From positions 1 through 16,528 of the forward strand of contig JAZQRZ010000058.1 in the NCBI GenBank assembly GCA_045629845.1: DNA of 16,528 nucleotides, given 5' to 3'. Positions within the stretch are counted from its first letter, which is position 1; the number at the start of each line of letters is the position of its first letter. Below the pieces are notes generated by a model. That model did not search any database, was not told the origin of the DNA, and was given only the letters and a program-made list of their open reading frames with translations. This DNA is from UBA9715 sp045629845 (GTDB lineage: Bacteria > Actinomycetota > Coriobacteriia > Coriobacteriales > Eggerthellaceae). Of this stretch, positions 6,759 to 14,661 are shown piece by piece. A program made the translations under genes and the position numbers.

Positions 6759-7961
6759 CTATAACACGATGCTTTCAAGCGCATCCGCAAAACGTGCAAG
6801 ATCATCTTCGGTGGTATAGCGACCAAACGAAATACGCAAGGCACCATACGCTTCATCGGCTGAAATATTCATAGCACGCAAGACATGACTAGGCTCAAGC
6901 GAATGCGAAGAGCACGCCGAACCACCCGACACACCAAAGCCCATCATATCCAAACGCAAAACCAAGGTTTCACTTTCGAAATCCTTTGCCAGAATGTGCA
7001 CGATGTTGGGAAGATAATCGCTTGATTGTGCAGGCACCTTAACCGTAGCACGTACGCCAGACATGTTCGCAATACGCCGATACAGGCCATCACGCAGGGT
7101 GCGCTGACGCGAAGCTTCGGCATCAAGCGCTTCGACAGCCGCATGACACGCTGCTGCAAAGCCGACGATTCCGCAGACGTTTTGCGTGGTTGAGCGACGA
7201 CCTTCTTCTTGGCCGCCACCCAGAAGCTGAGCTTGAAACGGTGTTCGTGCCTTCAAATACAGAGCACCCACACCCTTTGGGCCACAAATCTTATGCGCCG
7301 AAAATGAAGCTGCATCAACGCCTAAAGCAGAAACGTTGACTTCAATCTTGCCCAGCGCCTGTGTTGCATCAGTATGAAATAGCGCACCTGCTTCATGCGC
7401 AATGCGAGCCAGCTCAGCAATAGGTTGAATTGAACCCATTTCGCTATTAGCCATCTGAATCGACACCAGCACAGTTCGCTGATCAAGAACTGCAGATAAC
7501 GCCTGAGTCGTTATAAAGCCGTCTTTATCGGGATTGATACAGACAACATCAAAACCTTCGCGCGCTAGATGGTTAACGGGATTAAGCACCGCATCATGTT
7601 CGATGCTGGTAGTAATAACGCGCGGGACAAAATCTTTGCCTTCGCGTCTGCGACGATTTTCAGCTTCAGCGCGTGCAATACCAAAAATGGCTGCATTATC
7701 GGCCTCGGTTGCGCCCGACGTAAAAATGAGCTCGTTAGGACGCGAAGCACCCAAGTCACGCGCAAGCTGACGACGAGCCAGTTCCATATCTTCGAACGCG
7801 GCACGTCCTGGTGCATGAAGCGAATTTGCATTCATGCCGTGCGCCACACATGCCAAGCCAGGCGCAAGATACGGCGCCATAGCTTGCGCCGCCTCTTCAC
7901 ACAGCGGCGTAGTTGCCGCCCAATCTAAATATACGTAATCCTGAGGAACAGTAATTGCCAT
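6759..7961 (-). CDS. Class I (IscS/NifS-type) cysteine desulfurase
   Basis: This PLP enzyme converts cysteine to alanine and passes the sulfur, as an enzyme persulfide, to Fe-S cluster or tRNA thiolation partners. The 400-residue protein shows GATEADN at 83-89, E121-H122-D123, HTDATQ with D198 and Q201, the PLP lysine K224 in SAHKICGPKG, and the active-site C350 in GGSACSSHSLEPS. The long catalytic loop marks it as class I. Length is normal. No scaffold gene (iscU/nifU) or mnmA lies next to it here, so its acceptor cannot be read from context. rpe is 15 bp upstream in the same direction, suggesting co-transcription; the ribosome site is weak (TAGGC). Which paralogue it is (IscS, NifS or similar) cannot be settled from this sequence alone. 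Confidence 0.95.
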   Translation of the reverse strand: MAITVPQDYVYLDWAATTPLCEEAAQAMAPYLAPGLACVAHGMNANSLHAPGRAAFEDMELARRQLARDLGASRPNELIFTSGATEADNAAIFGIARAEAENRRRREGKDFVPRVITTSIEHDAVLNPVNHLAREGFDVVCINPDKDGFITTQALSAVLDQRTVLVSIQMANSEMGSIQPIAELARIAHEAGALFHTDATQALGKIEVNVSALGVDAASFSAHKICGPKGVGALYLKARTPFQAQLLGGGQEEGRRSTTQNVCGIVGFAAACHAAVEALDAEASRQRTLRDGLYRRIANMSGVRATVKVPAQSSDYLPNIVHILAKDFESETLVLRLDMMGFGVSGGSACSSHSLEPSHVLRAMNISADEAYGALRISFGRYTTEDDLARFADALESIVL

Positions 7962-7976
7962 AGTGCCTATACTCGC

Positions 7977-8672
7977 CTATCCCAATGCATTCAGGCGAGC
8001 TTTGTTGCCCAGCGCTTCGATTTCACTAATAGCAGCAGCGGGATCTTCAGCTGCAAACACAGCATTGCCGCACACGATAACATCGGCACCAGCAGCACAT
8101 ACACGCTCGACCGTTTTTACGCCGATGCCGCCATCAACTTCGATAAGCAACTTGTCGTTGCCAGCTTCACGCGCCATACGCGCAACCTGTGCAATTTTTT
8201 CTTCGCTGCCTTCGATGTAGCCCTGACCAGAAAAACCAGGCTCAACCGACATAACCAGAACCATATCCAGGCTGCCAATAACCGATGCCAAGGACTCGAC
8301 TGGTGTGTTCGGCTTTAATGCCACGCAAGCCTTTGCCCCAGCATCATGAATAAGCGCAACCGCACGGTCGACCCACTGACCTTCCAGCGCTTCAACGTGC
8401 ACCGTTACCATATCGGCGCCAGCTTCCAAAAACCAGGGAAGCTGAACTAAGGGATTTGAGATCATTAAATGAACGTCAAGCGGTAAATTGGTGATTCGCT
8501 TCAGTTGCTTTACATGCGGAACACCAATGGTAAGATTTGGGACGAAGTGGCCATCCATCACATCGACGTGAACGTAACCCGCACCAGCCTGTTCGATCAT
8601 GGCGATGTCATTTTGAAGATTCATAAAGTCGGCCGACAGAATTGAAGGCGCGATTTTTACTGATTGGAACAT
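7977..8672 (-). CDS. rpe: Ribulose-phosphate 3-epimerase
   Basis: Rpe interconverts ribulose 5-phosphate and xylulose 5-phosphate in the pentose phosphate pathway. The 231-residue TIM barrel begins MFQSVKIAPSILSADF and keeps the metal-binding residues H35 and D37 (HVDVMDGHFVPN), H68 (DVHLM) and D180 (EVDGGI). The phosphate-site loop reads VEPGFSGQ at 143-150, where VNPGFGGQ is usual; this is a mild variant. The frame is open 44 codons further upstream, but those codons run into the divergent MGMT-like gene, and AAGGGG lies five bases before the ATG at 8672, which fits the family start. It is divergent from the MGMT-like gene across 76 bp and is followed closely by the cysteine desulfurase gene. 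Confidence 0.96.
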   Translation of the reverse strand: MFQSVKIAPSILSADFMNLQNDIAMIEQAGAGYVHVDVMDGHFVPNLTIGVPHVKQLKRITNLPLDVHLMISNPLVQLPWFLEAGADMVTVHVEALEGQWVDRAVALIHDAGAKACVALKPNTPVESLASVIGSLDMVLVMSVEPGFSGQGYIEGSEEKIAQVARMAREAGNDKLLIEVDGGIGVKTVERVCAAGADVIVCGNAVFAAEDPAAAISEIEALGNKARLNALG

Positions 8673-8702
8673 AAGGTCCCCTTTTAACGCTTGAACTGTA
8701 CC

Positions 8703-8729
8703 TCGACATTCTAGCGCAAGTCGTATAAT
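8703..8729 (+). promoter_or_regulatory. Candidate promoter for the MGMT-like gene
   Basis: A perfect TATAAT -10 at 8724-8729 lies 19 bases before the ATG. TCGACA at 8703-8708 is a possible -35, but the 15-base spacing is short, so the -35 is uncertain. Confidence 0.5.
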
Positions 8730-8748
8730 AGGCCCGACGGGAGGCGAT

Positions 8749-9210
8749 ATGGCGCAACCGCAATCCACGTACTTCACGTATGCCACGGTCCACGGGCCTA
8801 TCACAATACGCGCAACTAATCGCGGCGTGGCTGAAATCGTGTTCGATCAAGTAAAACTTGAAGGAACATGTGCTGCATCGGAATTAACCAATACCGCAGC
8901 AACGCAAATACAGGAATACCTTGCCGGAAAGCGACACACCTTTAACGTGCCCATCGACCCGAAAGGCAGCGCCTTCCAGCAGGCAGTATGGACCGAAGTC
9001 TGTGCCGTTCCCTATGGGGAAACACGCACTGCTGCCGATATTGCAGCCGCCATGGGAAAACCTGGTAACCATCGCTCGGTCGGTACCGCCATCAAGCAAA
9101 ACACGCTAGCGCCTATCATTCCCACGCATCGCGTCTTAGCCGTTGCCGCCGCCGGCAAACAAGCCAAGCTTCTTCGCGCTCTTCAAACCCTTGAACAGCG
9201 CAACGGTTAA
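8749..9210 (+). CDS. MGMT/Ogt homologue with Cys-to-Thr active site (alkyltransferase-like)
   Basis: The 153-residue protein has the fold of O6-methylguanine-DNA methyltransferase: an N-terminal domain (about 1-70) and a DNA-binding domain with FQQAVWTEVCAVPYGETRT (76-94), including the conserved Tyr, and the arginine finger R109 in HRSVGTA. The active-site motif, PCHRV in active enzymes, reads PTHRV at 125-129 (codon ACG at 9124-9126). The usual SxGxLTGYAGG loop after it is replaced by a short AVAAAGK. Methyl transfer to cysteine is therefore not possible. Alkyltransferase-like proteins (PWHRV or PAHRV) bind alkylated guanine and recruit nucleotide excision repair, but most lack the N-terminal domain kept here. 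GGGAGG precedes the ATG by four bases. The stop codon directly abuts the convergent gpsA stop. The start is well supported; the function is inferred. Confidence 0.88.
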   Translation: MAQPQSTYFTYATVHGPITIRATNRGVAEIVFDQVKLEGTCAASELTNTAATQIQEYLAGKRHTFNVPIDPKGSAFQQAVWTEVCAVPYGETRTAADIAAAMGKPGNHRSVGTAIKQNTLAPIIPTHRVLAVAAAGKQAKLLRALQTLEQRNG

Positions 9211-10206
9211 TTAGTAGAACTCGGGTTTAAGGGAACGAGAAGCAAGTTGCTTAGCAACTTCGCGAGGATTGGCGTTTTCCCAAACGATCGAACGAACCAT
9301 GTCGGTAATAGGCAATTCAACCTGATAGCGCGCAGAAAGCGTAGCGAGTGTTTTACAGGCTTGCGCGCCTTCAGCCACCATGTGTGTGCGCTTTTCGTAC
9401 TGTTCAACCGTTTCGCCTGAAGCCAGTGCTTCGCCAAAGCTGCGATTGCGCGAATGACGCGACATGCAAGTTGCAATCAGGTCGCCTGTTCCTGCAAGCC
9501 CCATGCACGTCATCGGGTTTCCACCGGCGGCCGATACCAAACGTTCCATTTCGGCCTGGCCGCGTGTCATAAGCATGGCAGCGGTATTATCACCAAAACC
9601 AAGCCCGTACGACACGCCAACAGCGATGGCGATAACGTTTTTGAATGCAGCGCAGAGCTCGACACCTAATACATCGTTGCTGGTATATACACGAAAAGCT
9701 GGCGACGAGAACAGCTTCTGGAAATAGCATGCCACCTGTTCATCATCGGAAGCCACAACAGTTGCAGCAGGTATACCCTTAACAACCTCTTCAGCATGAT
9801 TAGGGCCCGACAAAGCAGCAATCGACTTATCAACGCCCAGCACATCCCGAAACACTTCAACAGGAACCATACCTGTATCAGCTTCAACGCCTTTCATACA
9901 TAAAAGAACAGGTACATTATGCTTAAGATAATCCTTCATGTTTTGAGCGGTAGAACGCACATATTTTGAAGGTGTAACCACCACGACTGCTTCAGCCTGT
10001 GAAAGCGCTTCGCTTATTTCACTGGTGGCCACAATGCGCGATGAAAGCTGCGCGTCGGTTAGATATTCGGGGTTGTGATGCGTATCATTAATCGCCTGCG
10101 CCAGCGAAGGACGACGAGCCCACAAGCGTACGTCGTTGCCGTTTTCGGCTAGCACTTGCGCAAGCGCTGTTCCCCACGAACCAGCCCCGATTACTGCAAT
10201 AGCCAT
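9211..10206 (-). CDS. gpsA: Glycerol-3-phosphate dehydrogenase [NAD(P)+]
   Basis: GpsA reduces dihydroxyacetone phosphate to sn-glycerol 3-phosphate, the backbone for phospholipids. The 331-residue protein has the Rossmann signature GAGSWGTA at 7-14, GPNHAEEV at 134-141 and the catalytic lysine K189 in CAAFKNVIAIAVG. Length is normal. Its ATG lies two bases after the plsY stop codon, so the two are probably translated from one message; the ribosome site is weak (AAGAAG). This pairing is biochemically sensible because PlsY uses the GpsA product. Its stop codon touches the stop codon of the plus-strand MGMT-like gene with no bases between and no visible terminator. Confidence 0.97.
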   Translation of the reverse strand: MAIAVIGAGSWGTALAQVLAENGNDVRLWARRPSLAQAINDTHHNPEYLTDAQLSSRIVATSEISEALSQAEAVVVVTPSKYVRSTAQNMKDYLKHNVPVLLCMKGVEADTGMVPVEVFRDVLGVDKSIAALSGPNHAEEVVKGIPAATVVASDDEQVACYFQKLFSSPAFRVYTSNDVLGVELCAAFKNVIAIAVGVSYGLGFGDNTAAMLMTRGQAEMERLVSAAGGNPMTCMGLAGTGDLIATCMSRHSRNRSFGEALASGETVEQYEKRTHMVAEGAQACKTLATLSARYQVELPITDMVRSIVWENANPREVAKQLASRSLKPEFY

Positions 10207-10208
10207 AG

Positions 10209-10838
10209 CTACTTCTTATCTCCCAGACGACGCTCGGTGCCATCAAGCAGACGCTTAATGTTGCCGCGATGTGCCCACACAACCGTTAAGCCTGTGATGG
10301 CGCACAGAAGCACGCCAATCCAGTTACCCCAGAAGTAATACAAACCAAAGAAGGGACAAGCAAGCGCTGCTGCAATTGAACCAATCGATACGCGCTTGGT
10401 AAGCGGCACGAGCACCACAAAAATCATGAGTTCAAGAATTGCACCAATAGGCCCAAACGTTACAAACAAGCAGCCAACCGCAACCGCGATACCCTTACCA
10501 CCCTTAAAGCCCAGCCAAGGACTGAAAATATGACCGTAGGTGCACGCAAAGAACGCGACGGCTGTTGCCAAGTGCGTACCAGCTTCATCAAGCCCGAAAG
10601 CGCCTGCGATCCAAAGACCTATAAAGCCCGAAAGCACGCCTTTGCCAAAGTCGAGCACGAATACTGCGTAGCCACCGACTTTACCCATCGAACGAATTGC
10701 ATTGGTGGTGCCAATGTTTCCCGAGCCTTCATCACGCAGGTCTTTTCCGTAAAACACCTTGGAAATGACAAGACCCCAAGGCACCGAACCTAAAGCGAAG
10801 GTAATAACAAAAACAAGGAGGTATGCAGCGATTGTCAT
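10209..10838 (-). CDS. plsY: Acyl-phosphate:glycerol-3-phosphate acyltransferase PlsY
   Basis: PlsY is the integral membrane enzyme that transfers an acyl group from acyl-phosphate to glycerol 3-phosphate, giving lysophosphatidate. The 209-residue protein has about five hydrophobic segments and the three conserved motifs: GSGNIGTTN at 38-46 (GSGNIGATN is more usual), GHIFSPWLGFKGGKGIA around 102-118, and HRGNIKRLLDGTE at 190-202. GAGGA sits about eight bases before the ATG at 10838. It follows der after an 80-bp gap that contains a hairpin, and precedes gpsA by two bases. Its acyl donor would come from PlsX or from the FakA-like kinase encoded in this window with a FakB partner. Confidence 0.96.
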   Translation of the reverse strand: MTIAAYLLVFVITFALGSVPWGLVISKVFYGKDLRDEGSGNIGTTNAIRSMGKVGGYAVFVLDFGKGVLSGFIGLWIAGAFGLDEAGTHLATAVAFFACTYGHIFSPWLGFKGGKGIAVAVGCLFVTFGPIGAILELMIFVVLVPLTKRVSIGSIAAALACPFFGLYYFWGNWIGVLLCAITGLTVVWAHRGNIKRLLDGTERRLGDKK

Positions 10839-10892
10839 GAATTATTTCCTCAATACTGGAATCTGTAGATGTATACGCAAGCTTTCAGTAAG

Positions 10893-10920
10893 AAGTTTGC
10901 GGTCATTCAACCGCAAACTT
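10893..10920 (-). terminator. Hairpin overlapping the der stop codon
   Basis: AAGTTTGCGGT (10893-10903) pairs perfectly with ACCGCAAACTT (10910-10920) around a 6-base loop. The stem includes part of the der stop codon (10919-10921). The T run after it on the minus strand is poor (CTTCTTAC), so it may be a weak terminator, a pause or an mRNA-stabilising hairpin between der and plsY. Confidence 0.45.
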
Positions 10921-12241
10921 AGTCCTTCTTCTTAAACTTGAAACGGATGGGCGTACCCTCCAAATCGAAATGCTTGCGCATATTGTTTTCCAAATAGCGC
11001 TCGTAATTGTCGTCGACCACGTCGGGGCGATTCGCAAAGAACGTAAACACCGGCGGGCAGGTACCCGTTTGCGTAACGTACTTCATGCGCAGGATAGCCT
11101 TACCCTTGGTAACGGTGTGGCCCGTTTCGCGAATATCGGCAAGCCAAGCGTTCAGCTGGTTGGTAGGAATTGTCTTCGAGAAGTTTTCGAACGACTTATC
11201 GATTGCTTCCCAGATGCGATGCACGTTCTTGCCCGTCAACGCCGAAATAGCAACGACTGGAGCATAGCCAACATACATCATGCGATCTTGCACGCGCTCG
11301 CGTACATCAGCCTTTGATTCAGGACCTTCCACGATATCCCACTTGTTCAGCGCGATAACCAGAGCACAACCACGGTCGTGCGCAAAGCGAGCAACGCGCT
11401 GATCTTGGTCGGTAAGACCTAGCGTGCCGTCGATAACAAGCACTGCAACATCGGCGCGATCAATTGCGCGCATAGCACGCACGAAGCCGTAGTATTCCAC
11501 GTCTTCATCAATCTGGCTTTTACGACGAAGGCCGGCCGTGTCAACAATGGTATAGCGCTTACCTTCGTGTTCAACTGGCGTGTCGATTGCGTCGCGCGTT
11601 GTGCCTGCAACATTCGAAACGATTGAGCGTTCACCCTGCGTCATCTTGTTGGTAAGCGAAGACTTACCCGCATTCGGACGACCAATAATAGCCACGTTGA
11701 TGCCGGTATCTTCAGCTTCAGTTGCACGGTCGAGCGCACCCGTTTCGTTAAGCAAACGAACCACTTCGTCGAGCAAGTCGCCCGTACCATGACCATGAAC
11801 TGAAGAAATTGGCCACGGATCGCCTAGGCCAAGCTGGTAGAACTCGTACATATCGTCGTAGCGATTCGGCGTGTCAAGCTTGTTAACAGCAACCAGAACC
11901 GGCTTTTTCGACTTACGAAGCGTGCGAGCCACTTCTTCATCGTCGGCCTGCATACCCGTGCGCGAATCAACGATAAGAATAATGACATCAGCTTCGTTGG
12001 TAGCCGTAAACGCCTGACTACTAATGGAAGCCTGAAAATCGTCATCGCTTCCCATTTCGATACCGCCTGTATCGACAATAGTGAAGCTAACACCACCCCA
12101 CTGTGCTTCGTGGTATGAACGATCGCGCGTAACGCCGCGCATTTCATGCACGATGGCGTCTTCCGCGCCGATAACGCGGTTGACAAACGTTGATTTGCCA
12201 ACGTTTGGCCGTCCAACGACAGCTACTAAAGGCAATGCCAT
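10919..12241 (-). CDS. der: Ribosome-assembly GTPase Der (EngA)
   Basis: Der is a tandem-GTPase needed for 50S subunit maturation. From the ATG at 12241 the product is 440 residues. The first G domain has GRPNVGKS (10-17), DTGG (57-60) and NKLD (120-123); the second has GRPNAGKS (187-194), DTAG (234-237) and NKWD (299-302). A KH-like domain (about 350-440) ends in a basic FKFKKKD tail. An upstream ATG at 12280 is in frame, but it would overlap the preceding gene. AGGAA seven bases before 12241, overlapping the TAG stop of the DUF512 gene, favours the short form. The 10-bp gap suggests translational coupling. A hairpin overlaps its stop codon. Confidence 0.97.
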   Translation of the reverse strand: MALPLVAVVGRPNVGKSTFVNRVIGAEDAIVHEMRGVTRDRSYHEAQWGGVSFTIVDTGGIEMGSDDDFQASISSQAFTATNEADVIILIVDSRTGMQADDEEVARTLRKSKKPVLVAVNKLDTPNRYDDMYEFYQLGLGDPWPISSVHGHGTGDLLDEVVRLLNETGALDRATEAEDTGINVAIIGRPNAGKSSLTNKMTQGERSIVSNVAGTTRDAIDTPVEHEGKRYTIVDTAGLRRKSQIDEDVEYYGFVRAMRAIDRADVAVLVIDGTLGLTDQDQRVARFAHDRGCALVIALNKWDIVEGPESKADVRERVQDRMMYVGYAPVVAISALTGKNVHRIWEAIDKSFENFSKTIPTNQLNAWLADIRETGHTVTKGKAILRMKYVTQTGTCPPVFTFFANRPDVVDDNYERYLENNMRKHFDLEGTPIRFKFKKKD

Positions 12242-12251
12242 AACAGTATTC

Positions 12252-13733
12252 CTAACTCGCAATAATTGCGCCGATTTCATTGAAGTATTCTGCAGGTGTA
12301 CAGGATACCATGCAAAGGGTTTGACCTGCCGACTTCTTCATATCCTCAAGAGACATTCCATCAAGCGTCACACCATCATCATTGAACACAACACGCGGAA
12401 TTAGATAGATAAACTGAGTTGAATGCTGACCTTCAGCAACGCAATTGGCAGCATGTTGACACACGGCATTAACGATGTCTTCGCCCACAAGCAAGCCCGT
12501 GACATCAACGTTTCCGCCAAAAAAATTGTTAGTAACGTACAGCGGTTCAAAGCAATCGCTGATATCTGATTCAGCTACCAGCGGGTCAAGGAACTCACGC
12601 TGGGCACACCCAGCAACAAGAATTGCTGCGCGTTGACCTGCGCGAAGAGCCTCGGTGCACTGCTGAATATCGCCTGCATTTTGCGCGGCACGCCAATCAT
12701 CGATTGTCGAACGAATAATACCGATGCCGTCTTCAAACATTGAAAAGTCACCGTAGAACTGAGCTGACGGAAGGTTGTTAAGCAAATCATCGCGATAGGC
12801 ATTTCGATAAAATTCGTCAGCCGCATAAACCCACGGGGTGTTGCGTTCGGCAAGTGCCCGCGTTTGAAATTGCTTCACTAAATCAAGCAATGCTCGAGCA
12901 TCGTGTTCGTCGTTAAAGCTGTGATCAAACATGGTTTGATGACGCGTATACCCAAGCGGCACAATACCAATCCCCAAGATTCCTGGCCGCTGGTACGCCC
13001 ATTCCAATGTTTCTTTAAGCACTTCCCCATCATTTTCACCAGGGAGCAAAACGATTTGCGCATGAAATTCGATGCCAGCCGCAAGCAAGCGATCAAGTGC
13101 TTCGATACCATGCGAAGCATGCTTACCAATTAAAGATTTACGTACCGCTTCATTACTTGCCTGCAACGAAACACGCAAAGGAGAAATACGCTGTTCGATG
13201 ATGCGCACTTCGTCTTCAGGAGTTAGATTAGTCAGCGTAACAAAGGTGCCAACCAAAAAACTTAGACGAAAATCATCGTCGCGCAACGAAAGTGATGGAC
13301 GCATTCCTGCTGGTAGCTGCCTCATAAAACAGAAGGTACAAGCATTGCGACACTGCTTCACATTGTCGAATACCAGGCCTTCGAATTCGAAACCCCAGTC
13401 TTCGCCGGCATCACGCCAAAGCTCGACTTCACCCGTATCGCCATCTAGATCAACATAACCAACCACGATGCTTTCTTCACCCGAAAGCCAACGCCAATCA
13501 ATGATGTCTCGCAACGGCTGACCATCAACCGAAGTAATGAAACAACCCGGTTCGAAACCAGCATCATACGCAGGCGAATCAACAGCAACCGCCGTAATGC
13601 GTGCACCCTGCTGAACTTGGCTCGCGCAAGTCGCCTGAGAATCTTTAGCACTTGGCACACTATGCGCAGGCGACGCAGCTAAATCTGCTGCGCGCGCAAT
13701 GTCGTTATTAGGATATGAAGCTGTGCTGGTCAT
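12252..13733 (-). CDS. Radical SAM protein with PDZ-like and DUF512 domains
   Basis: The 493-residue protein has an N-terminal PDZ-like segment (about 43-80, with SPAYDAGFEPGCFITSVDG), then a radical SAM core with C128, C132 and C135 in the CxxxCxxC pattern (CRNACTFC), and a DUF512 C-terminal region. The three cysteines should bind a [4Fe-4S] cluster used with S-adenosylmethionine. The family is widespread and often sits next to der, but the reaction is unknown. Residues 1-40 are a low-complexity, Ala/Ser-rich leader. No Shine-Dalgarno is seen before the ATG at 13733; a TAAAAT hexamer (13740-13745, minus) lies just six bases upstream, which would fit a leaderless message. The start could alternatively lie a little downstream, for example at the GTG of codon 26, also without a ribosome site. 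Confidence 0.88.
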   Translation of the reverse strand: MTSTASYPNNDIARAADLAASPAHSVPSAKDSQATCASQVQQGARITAVAVDSPAYDAGFEPGCFITSVDGQPLRDIIDWRWLSGEESIVVGYVDLDGDTGEVELWRDAGEDWGFEFEGLVFDNVKQCRNACTFCFMRQLPAGMRPSLSLRDDDFRLSFLVGTFVTLTNLTPEDEVRIIEQRISPLRVSLQASNEAVRKSLIGKHASHGIEALDRLLAAGIEFHAQIVLLPGENDGEVLKETLEWAYQRPGILGIGIVPLGYTRHQTMFDHSFNDEHDARALLDLVKQFQTRALAERNTPWVYAADEFYRNAYRDDLLNNLPSAQFYGDFSMFEDGIGIIRSTIDDWRAAQNAGDIQQCTEALRAGQRAAILVAGCAQREFLDPLVAESDISDCFEPLYVTNNFFGGNVDVTGLLVGEDIVNAVCQHAANCVAEGQHSTQFIYLIPRVVFNDDGVTLDGMSLEDMKKSAGQTLCMVSCTPAEYFNEIGAIIAS

Positions 13734-13775
13734 GAATGTATTTTAGCGCGTCGACCTGCAGGTCCGTTAGTACGC

Positions 13776-14612
13776 CTACAGCGCTTCCAGGTAATCAACA
13801 ACAGCGGCAATCTGGTTTTCGGGAGTAGAAGCGCCAGCAGTTACACCAACTGTTTCGCAGTTTTCAAACCACGACGGATCGATTTCTTCGACCGCTTCGA
13901 TATGATACGCACGAGGACATGCCGCCTCGCAGATTTCAGCCAAACGAGTCGTATTTGACGAATTGCGACCACCAATAACCACCATAACATCAACCTGACC
14001 AGCAAGTTCTGCCGCCGAATCCTGGCGCAGGCGCGTAGCTGAACAGATTGTCTTTTTCAGGTTTGGTTCGATACCCTGAGCACGAACGGCTTCTACAACC
14101 GAATCCATGTTTTCACGACGCTGCGTGGTCTGCACAACGATACCAATGGGAGCACGCAAATCAGCAGGGACATCTTCGCCCGTTAGCACAACATCGACCT
14201 TCATGCCTTCGCGCTTGGCATAAGCACGCAAGCCTTCAACTTCGGGGTGACCCTGTTCGCCCACCACGATAACGCGGCAGCCTTCGTTTGCCAGCTCGGC
14301 TGCGCCCTTCTGCGCACGTGCCACATGTGGACACGTTGCATCGATAACGGCAAGCCCACGCTGAGCTAAACGCTCGTACACATCGGGCGTAACCCCATGG
14401 CTTCGAATGATGACGGTACCTTCAGAAACATCTTCAGGAATGTTGGCAACATGAACGCCACTTTCGGCAAGTTCTGCCACCACGCCTGGGTTATGAATCA
14501 GTTGCCCCAACGTGAAAACAGGACCTTGACCAGCTGAAGCTTCGTACGCCATATCAAGCGCTCGCTTCACGCCGTAACAAGCTCCCGCATTTTTCGCAAG
14601 AACAACCTTCAT
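13776..14612 (-). CDS. ispH: 4-hydroxy-3-methylbut-2-enyl diphosphate reductase
   Basis: IspH is the last enzyme of the MEP isoprenoid pathway, reducing HMBPP to IPP and DMAPP. The 278-residue protein keeps the three Fe-S cysteines, C12 (GACYGVKRAL), C94 (DATCPHV) and C190 (TICSATRLRQ), the catalytic glutamate E124 (GHPEVEG) and the substrate-binding SHGVTPDVY and GGRNSSNT motifs. It is shorter than the E. coli enzyme (316 residues) but complete across the conserved core. AAAGGTG lies close before the ATG at 14612. The upstream 49-bp gap to plsC holds a copy of the TGACAAAGGG palindrome. It shows the organism uses the MEP rather than the mevalonate route, at least for this step. Confidence 0.97.
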   Translation of the reverse strand: MKVVLAKNAGACYGVKRALDMAYEASAGQGPVFTLGQLIHNPGVVAELAESGVHVANIPEDVSEGTVIIRSHGVTPDVYERLAQRGLAVIDATCPHVARAQKGAAELANEGCRVIVVGEQGHPEVEGLRAYAKREGMKVDVVLTGEDVPADLRAPIGIVVQTTQRRENMDSVVEAVRAQGIEPNLKKTICSATRLRQDSAAELAGQVDVMVVIGGRNSSNTTRLAEICEAACPRAYHIEAVEEIDPSWFENCETVGVTAGASTPENQIAAVVDYLEAL

Positions 14613-14634
14613 CTTTCACCTTTCAATACGAAAT

Positions 14635-14661
14635 ATGACAAGGGATTTAGCCCTTTGTCAT
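14635..14661 (-). repeat. Second palindromic copy of the TGACAAAGGG repeat
   Basis: The plus strand reads ATGACAAGGG, a short loop, then CCCTTTGTCAT; the arms pair with one bulged base. It matches the arms of the perfect palindrome at 2173-2207. It lies immediately after the plsC stop codon (14662-14664). On the minus strand only a short ATTTC follows, so as a terminator it would be weak. Confidence 0.65.

Noticed and set aside
8673..8804. 44-codon N-terminal extension of rpe
   Set aside because: It has no similarity to Rpe N termini, overlaps the divergent MGMT-like gene, and a good ribosome site precedes the ATG at 8672.
12242..12280. 13-codon N-terminal extension of der
   Set aside because: It would overlap the DUF512 gene; Der proteins start just before the first G1 motif, and AGGAA supports 12241.
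13750..13763. GTCGACCTGCAGG resembles a SalI-PstI cloning polylinker
   Set aside because: The match is only 13 bases, the flanks are not vector-like, and both neighbouring genes are intact and in a natural order; treated as chance.
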